Source: an uncultured Clostridia bacterium
GTDB lineage: Bacteria; Bacillota; Clostridia; TANB77; CAG-508
NCBI GenBank assembly: GCA_947601495.1
Contig: CANQGE010000014.1
Location: 1-38,276, forward strand
Direction of reading: 5' to 3'
Length of the DNA stretch: 38,276 nt
This document shows positions 8,533-16,951 of this stretch, in pieces. Every line of letters starts with the position of its first letter. Within the stretch, counting starts at the first letter, position 1. Below the pieces are notes generated by a model that made no database searches, was not told the origin of the DNA, and saw only the letters and a program-made list of their open reading frames with translations. The position numbers were made by a program, and so were the translations under genes.

Positions 8533-9747
8533 GTGGAAAGGCAAATTTTGCATGTAGATGTTAATAATGCTTTCTTATCTTGGACAGCTGTTTATATGTT
8601 AAAAAACGGATATCATACAGACATTAGAAAAATACCATCAATCATTGGTGGAGATGAAGAGCGTCGTTCAGGAATTGTTTTAGCTAAAAGCCCAATTGCA
8701 AAAAAGTTTGGAATAGTAACAGGAGAACCAATTTATTTTGCAAGAAAAAAATGCAATAAATTAGAAGTTTTTCCAGTAAACTTTGAAGTTTTTAATAAAT
8801 ATTCAAATGATTTATTTAAACTTCTATCTGAATATACAGATAAAATAGAAAGATTTAGTATAGATGAATGTTTTTTAGACTTAACACATTATTTAAGAGG
8901 AAGAAAATTAATAGATGTTGCTTATGAAATAAATAAAAGAGTAGAGAAAGAACTTAAATTTACTGTAAATGTAGGCGTTTCTAGTAATAAACTATTAGCA
9001 AAAATGGCTTCAGATTTTGAAAAACCAAATAAAGTTCACACTCTATATGAATATGAAATTGAAGATAAAATGTGGCCACTTCCAGTTTCAGAGCTTTTTA
9101 TGATTGGAAGAAAAACAGTTCCAAAACTATACAATTTAGGAATTAAAACAATAGGAGATTTAGCAAAATTAGATAAAGATTTTCTAATTAAAAGGTTTGG
9201 AAAATTTGGAATTATGATGTGGAACTATGCAAATGGCATAGATGATTCAGAAGTTGAAGAGAGAAAAGAAGATCCTAAAAGTATTGGAAATTCTGTTACT
9301 TTACCTAAAGATGTTAATAGTATAGAAGAACTAGAAAAAATAGTTTTAGCATTATGTGAGCAAGTTTCTTTTAGGCTTAGAAAACATAATTTAATAGCAA
9401 ACACAGTAAATGTTCAATTAAGAACTAAAGATTTTAAAGACTATTCTCATCAAAAGCAATTAAAGTTTTCAACATCTTCAACAAAAGAAATACTAGAAAC
9501 TGCAAAAGAAATTTTAAAAGAAATGTATAAAAATGAACCTATAAGATTAGTTGGCGTAAGAGCAGATAATTTGGAAGATAAAAATGAGGTACAACTATCA
9601 ATTTTCAAAAACGATGAAAAACAAGATAAAATAGATTCAGTTTTAGATAATATCAAAACTAAATATGGATATAATTCAATAACAAGAGCAGGAAAATTAG
9701 ATGTAGAAAATATTGTTAAAGGAAAGGAGAAGAAAAATCAATTATGA
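8533..9747 (+). CDS. dinB: Y-family DNA polymerase (Pol IV-like)
   Basis: Translesion DNA polymerase acting on damaged templates. The palm carboxylates are visible: DVNNAFLSW at the N-terminus (first Asp at residue 9) and SIDECFLDL with Asp111-Glu112. A helix-hairpin-helix thumb region (FMIGRKTVPKLYNLGIKTIGD) is near 190, and a C-terminal little-finger domain follows from about 250. The first motif, VNNAF, is the variant common in Clostridia rather than the Escherichia DMDAFF. The start is GTG at 8533, 6 bases after AAGGAG; the ATG two bases upstream is out of frame. The stop overlaps the recombinase start (ATGA). An SOS box precedes the gene. Confidence 0.92.
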   Translation: MERQILHVDVNNAFLSWTAVYMLKNGYHTDIRKIPSIIGGDEERRSGIVLAKSPIAKKFGIVTGEPIYFARKKCNKLEVFPVNFEVFNKYSNDLFKLLSEYTDKIERFSIDECFLDLTHYLRGRKLIDVAYEINKRVEKELKFTVNVGVSSNKLLAKMASDFEKPNKVHTLYEYEIEDKMWPLPVSELFMIGRKTVPKLYNLGIKTIGDLAKLDKDFLIKRFGKFGIMMWNYANGIDDSEVEERKEDPKSIGNSVTLPKDVNSIEELEKIVLALCEQVSFRLRKHNLIANTVNVQLRTKDFKDYSHQKQLKFSTSSTKEILETAKEILKEMYKNEPIRLVGVRADNLEDKNEVQLSIFKNDEKQDKIDSVLDNIKTKYGYNSITRAGKLDVENIVKGKEKKNQL

Positions 9748-10751
9748 TTAATCAAGAAGATAATCCAGAATTTTTAAATGATTTTTTAGCCTATAGTTTA
9801 ACTATATTAAATAAATCTGAAAACTCTGTAAAAGAATACAATTACGATATTGCTCATTTTTTAAAATTTATTAAATTTAAATATAAATTAACAGAAGTAA
9901 CAGATGAAGAATTTATTAAAACTATAAAAATAGATGATTTCGATTTAGAAACCCTAAAGAAAATCACTCTTCAAGACATACATGCATTTCTTCAATATTT
10001 AAAAACTTGTTATCAAAGTAAGCCAACAACACTTGCAAGAAAAGCATCTACAATAAGAATATTTTTTAAATATATGTGTAATAAAACAAAAAGAATACCA
10101 AATAATCCTGCACAAGACTTAGAAAATCCAAAATTAGGACAAAGACTACCAAAATACTTAACATTAGAGCAAAGTAAAGACTTATTAGAGGCAGCATCAA
10201 ATCATGAAAACAATTCATCACATGGAAATCACGACAACACAGAAAGAAATTTTGCTATGATAACAATTCTTTTAAATTGTGGGGTTCGTTTATCTGAGTT
10301 AATTGGAATAAATATTAGTGATATAGATTTTGAAAACAACAAATTAAATGTTATAGGAAAGGGTAATAAAGAAAGAACAATATATCTAAACAATGCTTGT
10401 ATGAAAGCAATTAATTCATATCTTGCTGTTCGTCCAAGAGATGGTGTGAAGTTTAATTCAAGAGATGCATTATTTTTAAGTGAGCAAAAGCAAAGAATTA
10501 GTAGGAGAACAGTGCAATATGTTGTTAAAGAAGAGCTTAAACTTGCTGGAATAGAAAAAGCAGATAAATATTCTGTACATAAATTAAGACATACTGCAGC
10601 AACACTTATGTATAAATATGGAAATGTAGATATTAGAGCTCTTCAGGAGTTACTAGGGCATGAATCAATTTCAACAACTCAAATATATACTCATGTTGAT
10701 AATGATCAAATAAGAAGTGCAGTTGAAAAAAACCCTTTAGCAAATATGTAA
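9744..10751 (+). CDS. XerC/XerD-type tyrosine recombinase
   Basis: Site-specific recombinase of the Xer type. An N-terminal SAM-like core-binding domain covers about 5-125. The catalytic domain follows with Arg182 (CGVRLSEL), the beta-hairpin lysine region GKGNKERTIY near 205, HKLRH near 279, LGHESISTTQIYTHV near 306-320 and its tyrosine near 314. The 335-residue length is slightly above XerC/D, partly because of an insert rich in His and Asn near 152-165. It is translationally coupled to dinB by the ATGA overlap, so it may also respond to SOS induction. It may be a chromosome-dimer resolvase, but no dif site was recognised here. Confidence 0.88.
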   Translation: MINQEDNPEFLNDFLAYSLTILNKSENSVKEYNYDIAHFLKFIKFKYKLTEVTDEEFIKTIKIDDFDLETLKKITLQDIHAFLQYLKTCYQSKPTTLARKASTIRIFFKYMCNKTKRIPNNPAQDLENPKLGQRLPKYLTLEQSKDLLEAASNHENNSSHGNHDNTERNFAMITILLNCGVRLSELIGINISDIDFENNKLNVIGKGNKERTIYLNNACMKAINSYLAVRPRDGVKFNSRDALFLSEQKQRISRRTVQYVVKEELKLAGIEKADKYSVHKLRHTAATLMYKYGNVDIRALQELLGHESISTTQIYTHVDNDQIRSAVEKNPLANM

Positions 10752-10820
10752 TGAAAATAAAGAAATTTTTTAGCTTTATTACTTTTGTGTGACAAATACA
10801 AATCAATTAAGTTACCAATA

Positions 10821-10849
10821 TTGATTCAATATAAATGTAATAATAAAAT
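10821..10849 (+). promoter_or_regulatory. Probable promoter of the repeat-containing hypothetical gene
   Basis: TTGATT (10821-10826), a 17-base spacer and TAAAAT (10844-10849), about 37 bases before the ATG. Confidence 0.55.
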
Positions 10850-10885
10850 ATAATAAATAATAATATGAAAGGATAATATAAAACA

Positions 10886-12352
10886 ATGAATTCATTAAGT
10901 GAGGAAATACAAGCTCTTGCTAAAATAACAGGAAATGATAAAGAATTTATTTATTCAGAATATTCACAAAGGCAATTAAAAGTAATAATGGATGAAATGA
11001 AAAGAATAGAAGAAACTGTAAATCCAAATTGGCCAGAAGAAAAGAAAGCTAGCTATATATATGATATGCTAAGTATGAATGGAGATATTTCTTCGCATCC
11101 TTTATTAGGTCAAGCTCTATTTTTTAAGCATATGATGGATAGACAAGGCATTAAATGCGATTATGTTAGGGAAAACAAAGACGGAAAGCTAAGCACATAC
11201 AATGTTGTAACAACAGAAAAAGGAATTATTACATATAGCGATGAAAATATGAAAAAAATTAAGCCTAAAATTGATTTTATAGATGCTTGGAATAAAAAAT
11301 ATCAAGAATTAATTAGTTCAGGAAATGATAGTAAAACTGCACAAGAACTTACACGTGACATTATGAAACATTATTTAACTAATGGTAATACAGATACTAA
11401 AGATTCAAGTAACCTACATGTGGATATAGATGGAATAAGCCATGGGAAAGTATTTGATTCGTTAATAGATAATTATATAGCAAAGTGTCAAGAAAATCCT
11501 AATCAATCATTACGTTCTAATGGAGAAAGAACTTTTAGAACAGCCATACTTGAAACAATGCAAAAATATGGTCTAGAACAAGCTAGAAAAGCTGTAAGAG
11601 ATTTTGCTATTAGAGGAAATGCTGGTTCTTTTACAAATGATAAAAGATCAAGAACAAATCTTGAACACGAATCTTTTTCTAATGGAGAAGCTCTAGATTG
11701 CATTTTAGAAAGTGCTATCAAGCCACAAGTAATAACCTTTATAAATGCTTGGAATAAAAAGCAACAAGAATTAATGAGTTCAGGAAAAGACAGTAAAACA
11801 GCTCAAGAACTTACACGAGATATTATGAAGCATTACTTATCTAGTGGCAATACAGATAAGCCAAATTTACATGTTGATATAGATAGTGGAGTAACACATG
11901 ACGAAGTTTTAGATTCTTTAATAGATGATTATGTAGCAAGGTGTCAAGTAGAACCTGCTCAAAAGATAAGTAATCCAAGAGAAGTAGCTTTAAGACGTGC
12001 AATACGTGGTGCTATACATGATAAGCATAAACCAGAGCAGATTAAAGAAGCTGTTAGAAGTTTCGTTTTAACTGGAAAATTTAGAAGTGAGGGAATGGGC
12101 GGAGAAAAAAGCATAGATGATTTGAACCAATATACTACACTTGATATTTCTAATGGTGAAGCACTAGGATGCATAATAGATAGCTCTATTCCAAAAACTC
12201 AACAAAAATCAAAATTTTTCTCTAGAAAAGATTTTGAAAAAGTAAGTCCTCCAAGAGATAAAAGCATTTTTTCAAAAACAATGAACTGGATTAAAGATAG
12301 ATTAGCTAAAGTAGTTCACAATCATTTTAAAAATGAAGATGATGGAAGATAA
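10886..12352 (+). CDS. Hypothetical protein with a large internal duplication
   Basis: I do not recognise this 488-residue protein. Residues about 1-125 form a separate N-terminal part containing SSHPLLGQALFFKHMMDRQG. That stretch recalls the helix of transglutaminase-like folds, but no Cys-His-Asp triad is visible. Two long repeats follow, starting with FIDAWNKK at 131 and FINAWNKK at 285 (period 154). Each continues with SKTAQELTRDIMKHYL, an LHVDID stretch, LIDxYxAxCQ and a later SNGEALxCI block. The C-terminus (about 440-488) is basic. There is no signal peptide or membrane segment, so it is probably cytoplasmic. The 89-residue gene that follows by 15 bases is likely cotranscribed. Confidence 0.7.
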   Translation: MNSLSEEIQALAKITGNDKEFIYSEYSQRQLKVIMDEMKRIEETVNPNWPEEKKASYIYDMLSMNGDISSHPLLGQALFFKHMMDRQGIKCDYVRENKDGKLSTYNVVTTEKGIITYSDENMKKIKPKIDFIDAWNKKYQELISSGNDSKTAQELTRDIMKHYLTNGNTDTKDSSNLHVDIDGISHGKVFDSLIDNYIAKCQENPNQSLRSNGERTFRTAILETMQKYGLEQARKAVRDFAIRGNAGSFTNDKRSRTNLEHESFSNGEALDCILESAIKPQVITFINAWNKKQQELMSSGKDSKTAQELTRDIMKHYLSSGNTDKPNLHVDIDSGVTHDEVLDSLIDDYVARCQVEPAQKISNPREVALRRAIRGAIHDKHKPEQIKEAVRSFVLTGKFRSEGMGGEKSIDDLNQYTTLDISNGEALGCIIDSSIPKTQQKSKFFSRKDFEKVSPPRDKSIFSKTMNWIKDRLAKVVHNHFKNEDDGR

Positions 12353-12367
12353 GGAGGAAAAATTAAT

Positions 12368-12637
12368 ATGAATTATGAACAAGCATGTTCTGAAATGAAC
12401 TTTATATTAAATAATTTCGAAGAAGAAGACTTAAAATTAATCCCCAAAAAACTTATAGATTTTTTTGAAAAAAATATGGATAAAGATTATATAGTTAATA
12501 TAGATTTAGATAAACCATTAGATGAACAAAATTTATTAGAAGAAACAAAAGCTTTTATCAAAATTATTGAAATAAATTATTTTACACCACTAGAAGAACG
12601 AAAAGAGAAAGCAGAAAAATTGGGAGTAAAATTTTAA
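12368..12637 (+). CDS. Small acidic hypothetical protein
   Basis: An 89-residue cytoplasmic protein, rich in Glu, Asp, Lys and Leu, with no recognisable domain. Predicted helices include EEEDLKLIPKKLIDFFEKNM and ETKAFIKIIEINYF. A clear AGGAGG ribosome site lies 8 bases before the ATG, and the gene starts 15 bases after the repeat protein, so the two may act together. A terminator closes the pair. Confidence 0.65.
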   Translation: MNYEQACSEMNFILNNFEEEDLKLIPKKLIDFFEKNMDKDYIVNIDLDKPLDEQNLLEETKAFIKIIEINYFTPLEERKEKAEKLGVKF

Positions 12638-12641
12638 GAAA

Positions 12642-12690
12642 AGTAAAAAAAATAAATGTAAATATAAAATATTTACATTTATTTTTTACT
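12642..12690. terminator. Bidirectional terminator between convergent genes
   Basis: Arms of about 22 bases (AAAAATAAATGTAAATAT against its complement) around a 3-base loop, with A and T runs at both ends. It serves the small hypothetical gene on the plus strand and the AIM24-type gene on the minus strand. Confidence 0.8.
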
Positions 12691-12711
12691 TTAAATATAT
12701 GAATAAAATTT

Positions 12712-13398
12712 TTAATTATTACTTCTAGGTGGCATCATGTTAATAATTCTAGTAGCCATATCATTAAAGTTCATTGATTGTAATATGATTTTACCTGGTC
12801 CTGTAAGTTTAGTTAAAAATAATCCTTCACCGCCAAATAAGATATTTTTAAATCCGCTAACTGTTTCAATTTCATATTGAACAGATTTTTCAAAAGCAAC
12901 AACATTTCCTGTGTCAACTAGAATTGATTCTCCAGCTTGTAGTTCTTTAATTACTTCGTCACCATCAATTTCTAAAAATACATTTCCAGTTCCAGTCATT
13001 TCTTGTAAAATAAAACCTTCACCACCAAATAGTCCTGCAGAAAATTTTTTAGTTAATACTACTTGTAAGTCAACACTTTCTTCAGCACAAAGGAAAGCAC
13101 CTTTTTGAGCAATAATTCCTCTGCTATTACTTAAATCATAAGGAATAATAGAACCAGGAACTGTTGTAGAAAAGGCTACAACTTGATTATCACTTTCTGC
13201 TGTATATGTATTCATAAAAAGTGAATCACCAGAAAGCATTCTAGTAAGTCCTTTCATTAAACCACCTTTAGTATTTGTTTCCATTCTAACATTAGGTGAT
13301 TTCCAAGTCATAGAACCAGATTGAGTATAAATACTTTCACCTCTGTTTAATTTAAATTCAACTGATGGAACAGTTTTTCCGCTAATGTTATATTCCAT
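12712..13398 (-). CDS. AIM24/TIGR00266 family protein
   Basis: A cytoplasmic beta-rich protein of the AIM24 (DUF124) family, about 228 residues. In bacteria the function is unknown; the mitochondrial relative is linked to inner-membrane organisation. Typical stretches are GESIYTQSGSMTWKSPNV near 24, the Gly-rich KGGLMKGLTRMLSGDSLF near 48-65 and repeated beta-strand blocks (LFGGEGFIL, then LFGGEGLFL). I place the start at the ATG at 13398 because GGAG ends right against the ATG at 13407, too close for initiation there, but lies 9 bases from 13398. It is monocistronic, with its own promoter. Confidence 0.88.
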   Translation of the reverse strand: MEYNISGKTVPSVEFKLNRGESIYTQSGSMTWKSPNVRMETNTKGGLMKGLTRMLSGDSLFMNTYTAESDNQVVAFSTTVPGSIIPYDLSNSRGIIAQKGAFLCAEESVDLQVVLTKKFSAGLFGGEGFILQEMTGTGNVFLEIDGDEVIKELQAGESILVDTGNVVAFEKSVQYEIETVSGFKNILFGGEGLFLTKLTGPGKIILQSMNFNDMATRIINMMPPRSNN

Positions 13399-13430
13399 AA
13401 TAAACATCTCCTTCTTATTTTTATGAAAAT

Positions 13431-13459
13431 ATTTTATTATTTTATAATGGAAAAGTCAA
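13431..13459 (-). promoter_or_regulatory. Promoter of the AIM24-type gene
   Basis: On the minus strand TTGACT (13459-13454), a 17-base spacer and TAAAAT (13436-13431). It diverges from the promoter of the LPXTG protein. Confidence 0.65.
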
Positions 13460-13487
13460 CAAGACGTAAATAGATGTTCATAATGTA

Positions 13488-13516
13488 TTGATAAATTAAT
13501 AAAAAGATGATAAAAT
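13488..13516 (+). promoter_or_regulatory. Promoter of the LPXTG NlpC/P60 protein gene
   Basis: TTGATA (13488-13493), a 17-base spacer and TAAAAT (13511-13516), with an extended TG before the -10. Confidence 0.65.
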
Positions 13517-13549
13517 CACCTAGTAATTATTTATAAAGGAAGTTTTATT

Positions 13550-15694
13550 ATGAGAAAGTCAAAATTAAATTTAATATCAATAATTTCTATTTTTGTATTT
13601 GCATTAGCAGTTTTCTGTACAGTTTCTAATGCAAGCACAGAATATTATACTGGTGAAAAATCAGATCACACAAGAAAAGAACATTATCTTACAGGCGTTA
13701 CTGAAGAAATGTGTAAATCAGATTATTGGAAAGATAAAACTTTTTTAAACTTAAATGAAGTATTAATGAATTTTGAAACAATTAGTACAATAAATCAAAA
13801 AACAGTTGATGCTAGTGGAACAATGGTATTTGATTTAGAAACATTTAATCCTACATTTAATGCTAATAATAGAAAAGAATCTTTAGCAAGTGAAGCTATT
13901 CCTACTAGAGATTTGTATATTAATGGAGAGAAAATAGATAATCAAGCATATTTTTCAAATATGCAAAATGCAATAAAAGAAACGGGATATACTGAAGCAG
14001 AAGAACCAATAAAATATGGAATTTGTACAAACAGAGCAGATTTAAAATCTTGGCCAACAGATGATGTTGTTGGATATAATCCCACAGATCCAGATGATGA
14101 ATTGCAAAGCTCAGCTATGAATTTAAATGAGCCATTTATAATACAAGCAAAATGCGTAATAGGAGAAAACACATATTATTGGGGATATTCTAATAATTGT
14201 ACTGGATGGGTAAATGCAAAAAATGTTGCAATATGTGAAAGCAAAGAAGATTGGACAAATTATTGGAAAGTAGATATAACTGGAAACAACTTTGTAACAG
14301 TAACTGGAAGTAGAATTGTTTTAAAGTCTGATAGTAGTGAAGAGAATGTTAGTATTATGATTGGAACTATTTTAAAGCTAGTTCCAGAAAATGAAATTCC
14401 AGAAGATTTAATTGGAAATTTAGAAAACAATTACTTAGTATATTTTGCAGGAAATGATGAAAATGGTATTGCAACTAAAAAATATGCTCTTTTAAGTAAA
14501 GACCTAGAATTAAATCAAGGCTTTTTAGAGCTAACACAAAATAATGTTTTAGATGTAGCATTTTCTTGCGTAGGAGATGAATATGGATGGGGAGGAATGA
14601 GTGGAAACATGGACTGCTCACTTTATACTCGTTCTATATATAGATGTTTTGGATTTGAACTTCCTAGAAATACAACTTGGCAACAAAAAGTGCCAGATGT
14701 TTTTAAAGACATATCTGACATGGATGATGAAGAAAAAACAAAATTTATAGCAACTTTACCTGCTGGAGCTTTATTATATTTTCCAGGACACACAATGGTA
14801 TACATAGGAATGGATAAAAATAAAAACTTTGTAGTTAGTGATTTAGGCTCTGTTGCTGATGAGCCAGAAGGTTCAACTGTTGAAACTGTTTATGCGGTTA
14901 CAGTAAATTCATTAGATGTTAAACGTGCAAATGGAACAACTTGGCTTAGAAACCTAAATGGAGTTGTATCTTTTGCTTCTCCAGTAGATATTTCAAAAGC
15001 AACAATTGAATTAGAAGAAGAAAAATTCACTTATGATGGTGAAGAAAAGAAACCAAATGTTATTGTAAAATATAATGATAAATTAATTTATGAGGGCGTT
15101 CATTATGAATTAGAATATTCTAATAACATAGATGTTGGAACTGCAACTATTAATATAACTGGTATAAATAATTTTACAAATTCAGTAGTTAAAAATTTTG
15201 AAATAACAGAAATCAAAGAGCCAGAGGAAGATAAAGATGATGAAAATGGTGAAGGCGAGGATGATGAGAATAAAGATAATCCAGTAAAAGATTCAGAAGA
15301 AGAACAAAATCCAAGTCAAAGTCAAGATCCAAGCCAAGATCAAAATGAAAATGAAAATGAAAATGAAAGCCAAAACCAAACTCAAAATCCAACTCAAGAT
15401 CAGAGTCAAAACTCAACTCAAAACCAGAATCAAAGTCAAAATCAAAACCAAAATTCAAGTCAAAATGAAGATGGAAAAAATAAACAAGAAAATCAATCTC
15501 AAAATAATAACTTAAATCAAAATTCAAATAATTCTAATGCAAAAGAAAATAAAGATGAAACAACAGTTCAAAATAAAATATTACCTAAAACTGGAGATTA
15601 TGTAGCAATTTGTATAGCTTTACTAATAATTTCATTAATAGTATTTATTGTTACTTCAATTTTAATAAAAAAGAATAGCAAAAAAGAAAAATAA
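13550..15694 (+). CDS. Sortase-anchored NlpC/P60-type cell-wall hydrolase
   Basis: A 714-residue secreted surface protein. A signal peptide covers about 1-28 (cleavage near SNAST). An SH3-like region lies near 195-230 (GWVNAKNVAI). An NlpC/P60-like catalytic domain spans about 325-480, with Cys356 in GNMDCSLYTRS and His414 in FPGHTMVYIG; such enzymes cut peptidoglycan stem peptides. Next comes a beta domain with the YDGEEKKPNVIVKYNDKLIY pattern seen in clostridial surface-protein repeats. A low-complexity linker of Gln, Asn, Ser and Glu (about 555-670) leads to the sorting signal LPKTG (678-682), a hydrophobic stretch and a KKNSKKEK tail. The linker should span the wall. A DUF2974-type hydrolase gene follows by 27 bases. 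Confidence 0.85.
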   Translation: MRKSKLNLISIISIFVFALAVFCTVSNASTEYYTGEKSDHTRKEHYLTGVTEEMCKSDYWKDKTFLNLNEVLMNFETISTINQKTVDASGTMVFDLETFNPTFNANNRKESLASEAIPTRDLYINGEKIDNQAYFSNMQNAIKETGYTEAEEPIKYGICTNRADLKSWPTDDVVGYNPTDPDDELQSSAMNLNEPFIIQAKCVIGENTYYWGYSNNCTGWVNAKNVAICESKEDWTNYWKVDITGNNFVTVTGSRIVLKSDSSEENVSIMIGTILKLVPENEIPEDLIGNLENNYLVYFAGNDENGIATKKYALLSKDLELNQGFLELTQNNVLDVAFSCVGDEYGWGGMSGNMDCSLYTRSIYRCFGFELPRNTTWQQKVPDVFKDISDMDDEEKTKFIATLPAGALLYFPGHTMVYIGMDKNKNFVVSDLGSVADEPEGSTVETVYAVTVNSLDVKRANGTTWLRNLNGVVSFASPVDISKATIELEEEKFTYDGEEKKPNVIVKYNDKLIYEGVHYELEYSNNIDVGTATINITGINNFTNSVVKNFEITEIKEPEEDKDDENGEGEDDENKDNPVKDSEEEQNPSQSQDPSQDQNENENENESQNQTQNPTQDQSQNSTQNQNQSQNQNQNSSQNEDGKNKQENQSQNNNLNQNSNNSNAKENKDETTVQNKILPKTGDYVAICIALLIISLIVFIVTSILIKKNSKKEK

Positions 15695-15721
15695 AATTTG
15701 TATTAAGAAAGGATTAATAAA

Positions 15722-16930
15722 ATGGCTAATATTAATGATTATTTATTATGGAGAGGAGATGTTCCAATAAATTCTAATTTTCCATTTAATGAAGTTGACA
15801 GCATGATATTAGCAAGATTTGCTTACATGATTTTTAGCAAAATAGAAATGAATCCAAAAGAAACAATTGGCTCTATTTCAGAGAAAATGAAAGACTTTCC
15901 AAATGAAGAATTCTTATATAATGGAGATAAAGAATTAATAACAAATTTAGGAGCTAGCAATAGATTTAAAAATCTCCTTGTTACTGACTATGTAGAAAAT
16001 GTAGACGAGGAAATAGAAAAGCAATTTGGAGCAATAACAGTTCATTTACCACATTATGAATTATATGTATCATATTTAGGAACAGATTTTAGCATAAATG
16101 GCTGGAAAGAAGACTTCAATATGGCTTTTATGGACAATGTTCCTTGCCAAGTTTCTGGAAAAGAATATTTGGAAATGATTGCAAATAAATATAAATTTAA
16201 AAAGATTAGAGTAGGGGGACATTCAAAAGGTGGTAATGTAGCAATTTATTCTGCAATTACAGTTTCTCATAAAATACAAAACAGAATTATAAAAGTATAT
16301 AATTATGATGGTCCAGGCTTTAGTAAAAATATAATTGAAAAATATGAAACAGATGAAATTATTAATAAAACTCAAACTTACATGCCACAAGATTCAATAA
16401 TAGGAAGACTTTTAAATCATAAAGAAAAAATGTTAATTGCATATAGTACAGAAAAAGGAATTTTGCAACATGATATTTTTTCTTGGCAAGTTATAAAAAC
16501 AGATTTAGAGCAATCTGATAATTATACATCATCAAGTGAAAATATAGATCAAACTATAACAAATTGGCTAGAGAACACAACTGTAGAGCAAAGAAAAGTA
16601 TTTGTAAATGTAATTTTTGAATTGTTGTTTTCTACTAATGCAACTACATTTATGGAGCTATATAAAAATTTTACAACATCTTTGCCTTTAGCATTAGCAA
16701 AATATAAAGAAATTTCTCCTGAAGATAAAAAAGAAGTTGGAGAAATGGCAAAACAGCTTATAACTTATTATGTTGGAACTATTAAAAAACAAGAAATAGA
16801 TAAACTAAATAATATGAAAACAAAATATATTTCAAATACAAAAAATAAAATGAAAGAAATTAATGAGAAAATTATGAGTAAATTTAAAAAAGATAAAAAA
16901 GCATTACCAGAAGAAAATAAAAAGCCTTAA
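15722..16930 (+). CDS. DUF2974 (Mbeg1-like) alpha/beta hydrolase
   Basis: A 402-residue alpha/beta-hydrolase of the DUF2974/Mbeg1-like family, probably a lipase or esterase; the substrate is unknown. The nucleophile elbow is GGHSKGGNVAIY near 164-175, followed by VYNYDGPGFS near 192. The N-terminus NDYLLWRGDVPINSNFPFNEVD is typical of the family, and an acidic residue and histidine for the triad should lie in the PQDSIIG to LQHDIFSWQV region. No signal peptide is visible, and the last 50 residues are Lys-rich. It probably shares the promoter of the preceding LPXTG protein. The stop codon lies inside a bidirectional terminator. Confidence 0.85.
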   Translation: MANINDYLLWRGDVPINSNFPFNEVDSMILARFAYMIFSKIEMNPKETIGSISEKMKDFPNEEFLYNGDKELITNLGASNRFKNLLVTDYVENVDEEIEKQFGAITVHLPHYELYVSYLGTDFSINGWKEDFNMAFMDNVPCQVSGKEYLEMIANKYKFKKIRVGGHSKGGNVAIYSAITVSHKIQNRIIKVYNYDGPGFSKNIIEKYETDEIINKTQTYMPQDSIIGRLLNHKEKMLIAYSTEKGILQHDIFSWQVIKTDLEQSDNYTSSSENIDQTITNWLENTTVEQRKVFVNVIFELLFSTNATTFMELYKNFTTSLPLALAKYKEISPEDKKEVGEMAKQLITYYVGTIKKQEIDKLNNMKTKYISNTKNKMKEINEKIMSKFKKDKKALPEENKKP

Positions 16931-16951
16931 TTTTTTAAGGCTTTTTATTTT
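16914..16951. terminator. Bidirectional terminator overlapping the ends of two convergent genes
   Basis: A perfect 17-bp stem (AAAATAAAAAGCCTTAA and its complement) around a TTTT loop. It contains the stop codon of the DUF2974-type gene and touches the stop of the CotH-like gene on the other strand. Confidence 0.9.

Noticed and set aside
15213-15527. Minus-strand frame rich in Phe, Asp and Leu
   Set aside because: It is the mirror of the Gln/Asn/Glu linker repeats of the LPXTG protein.
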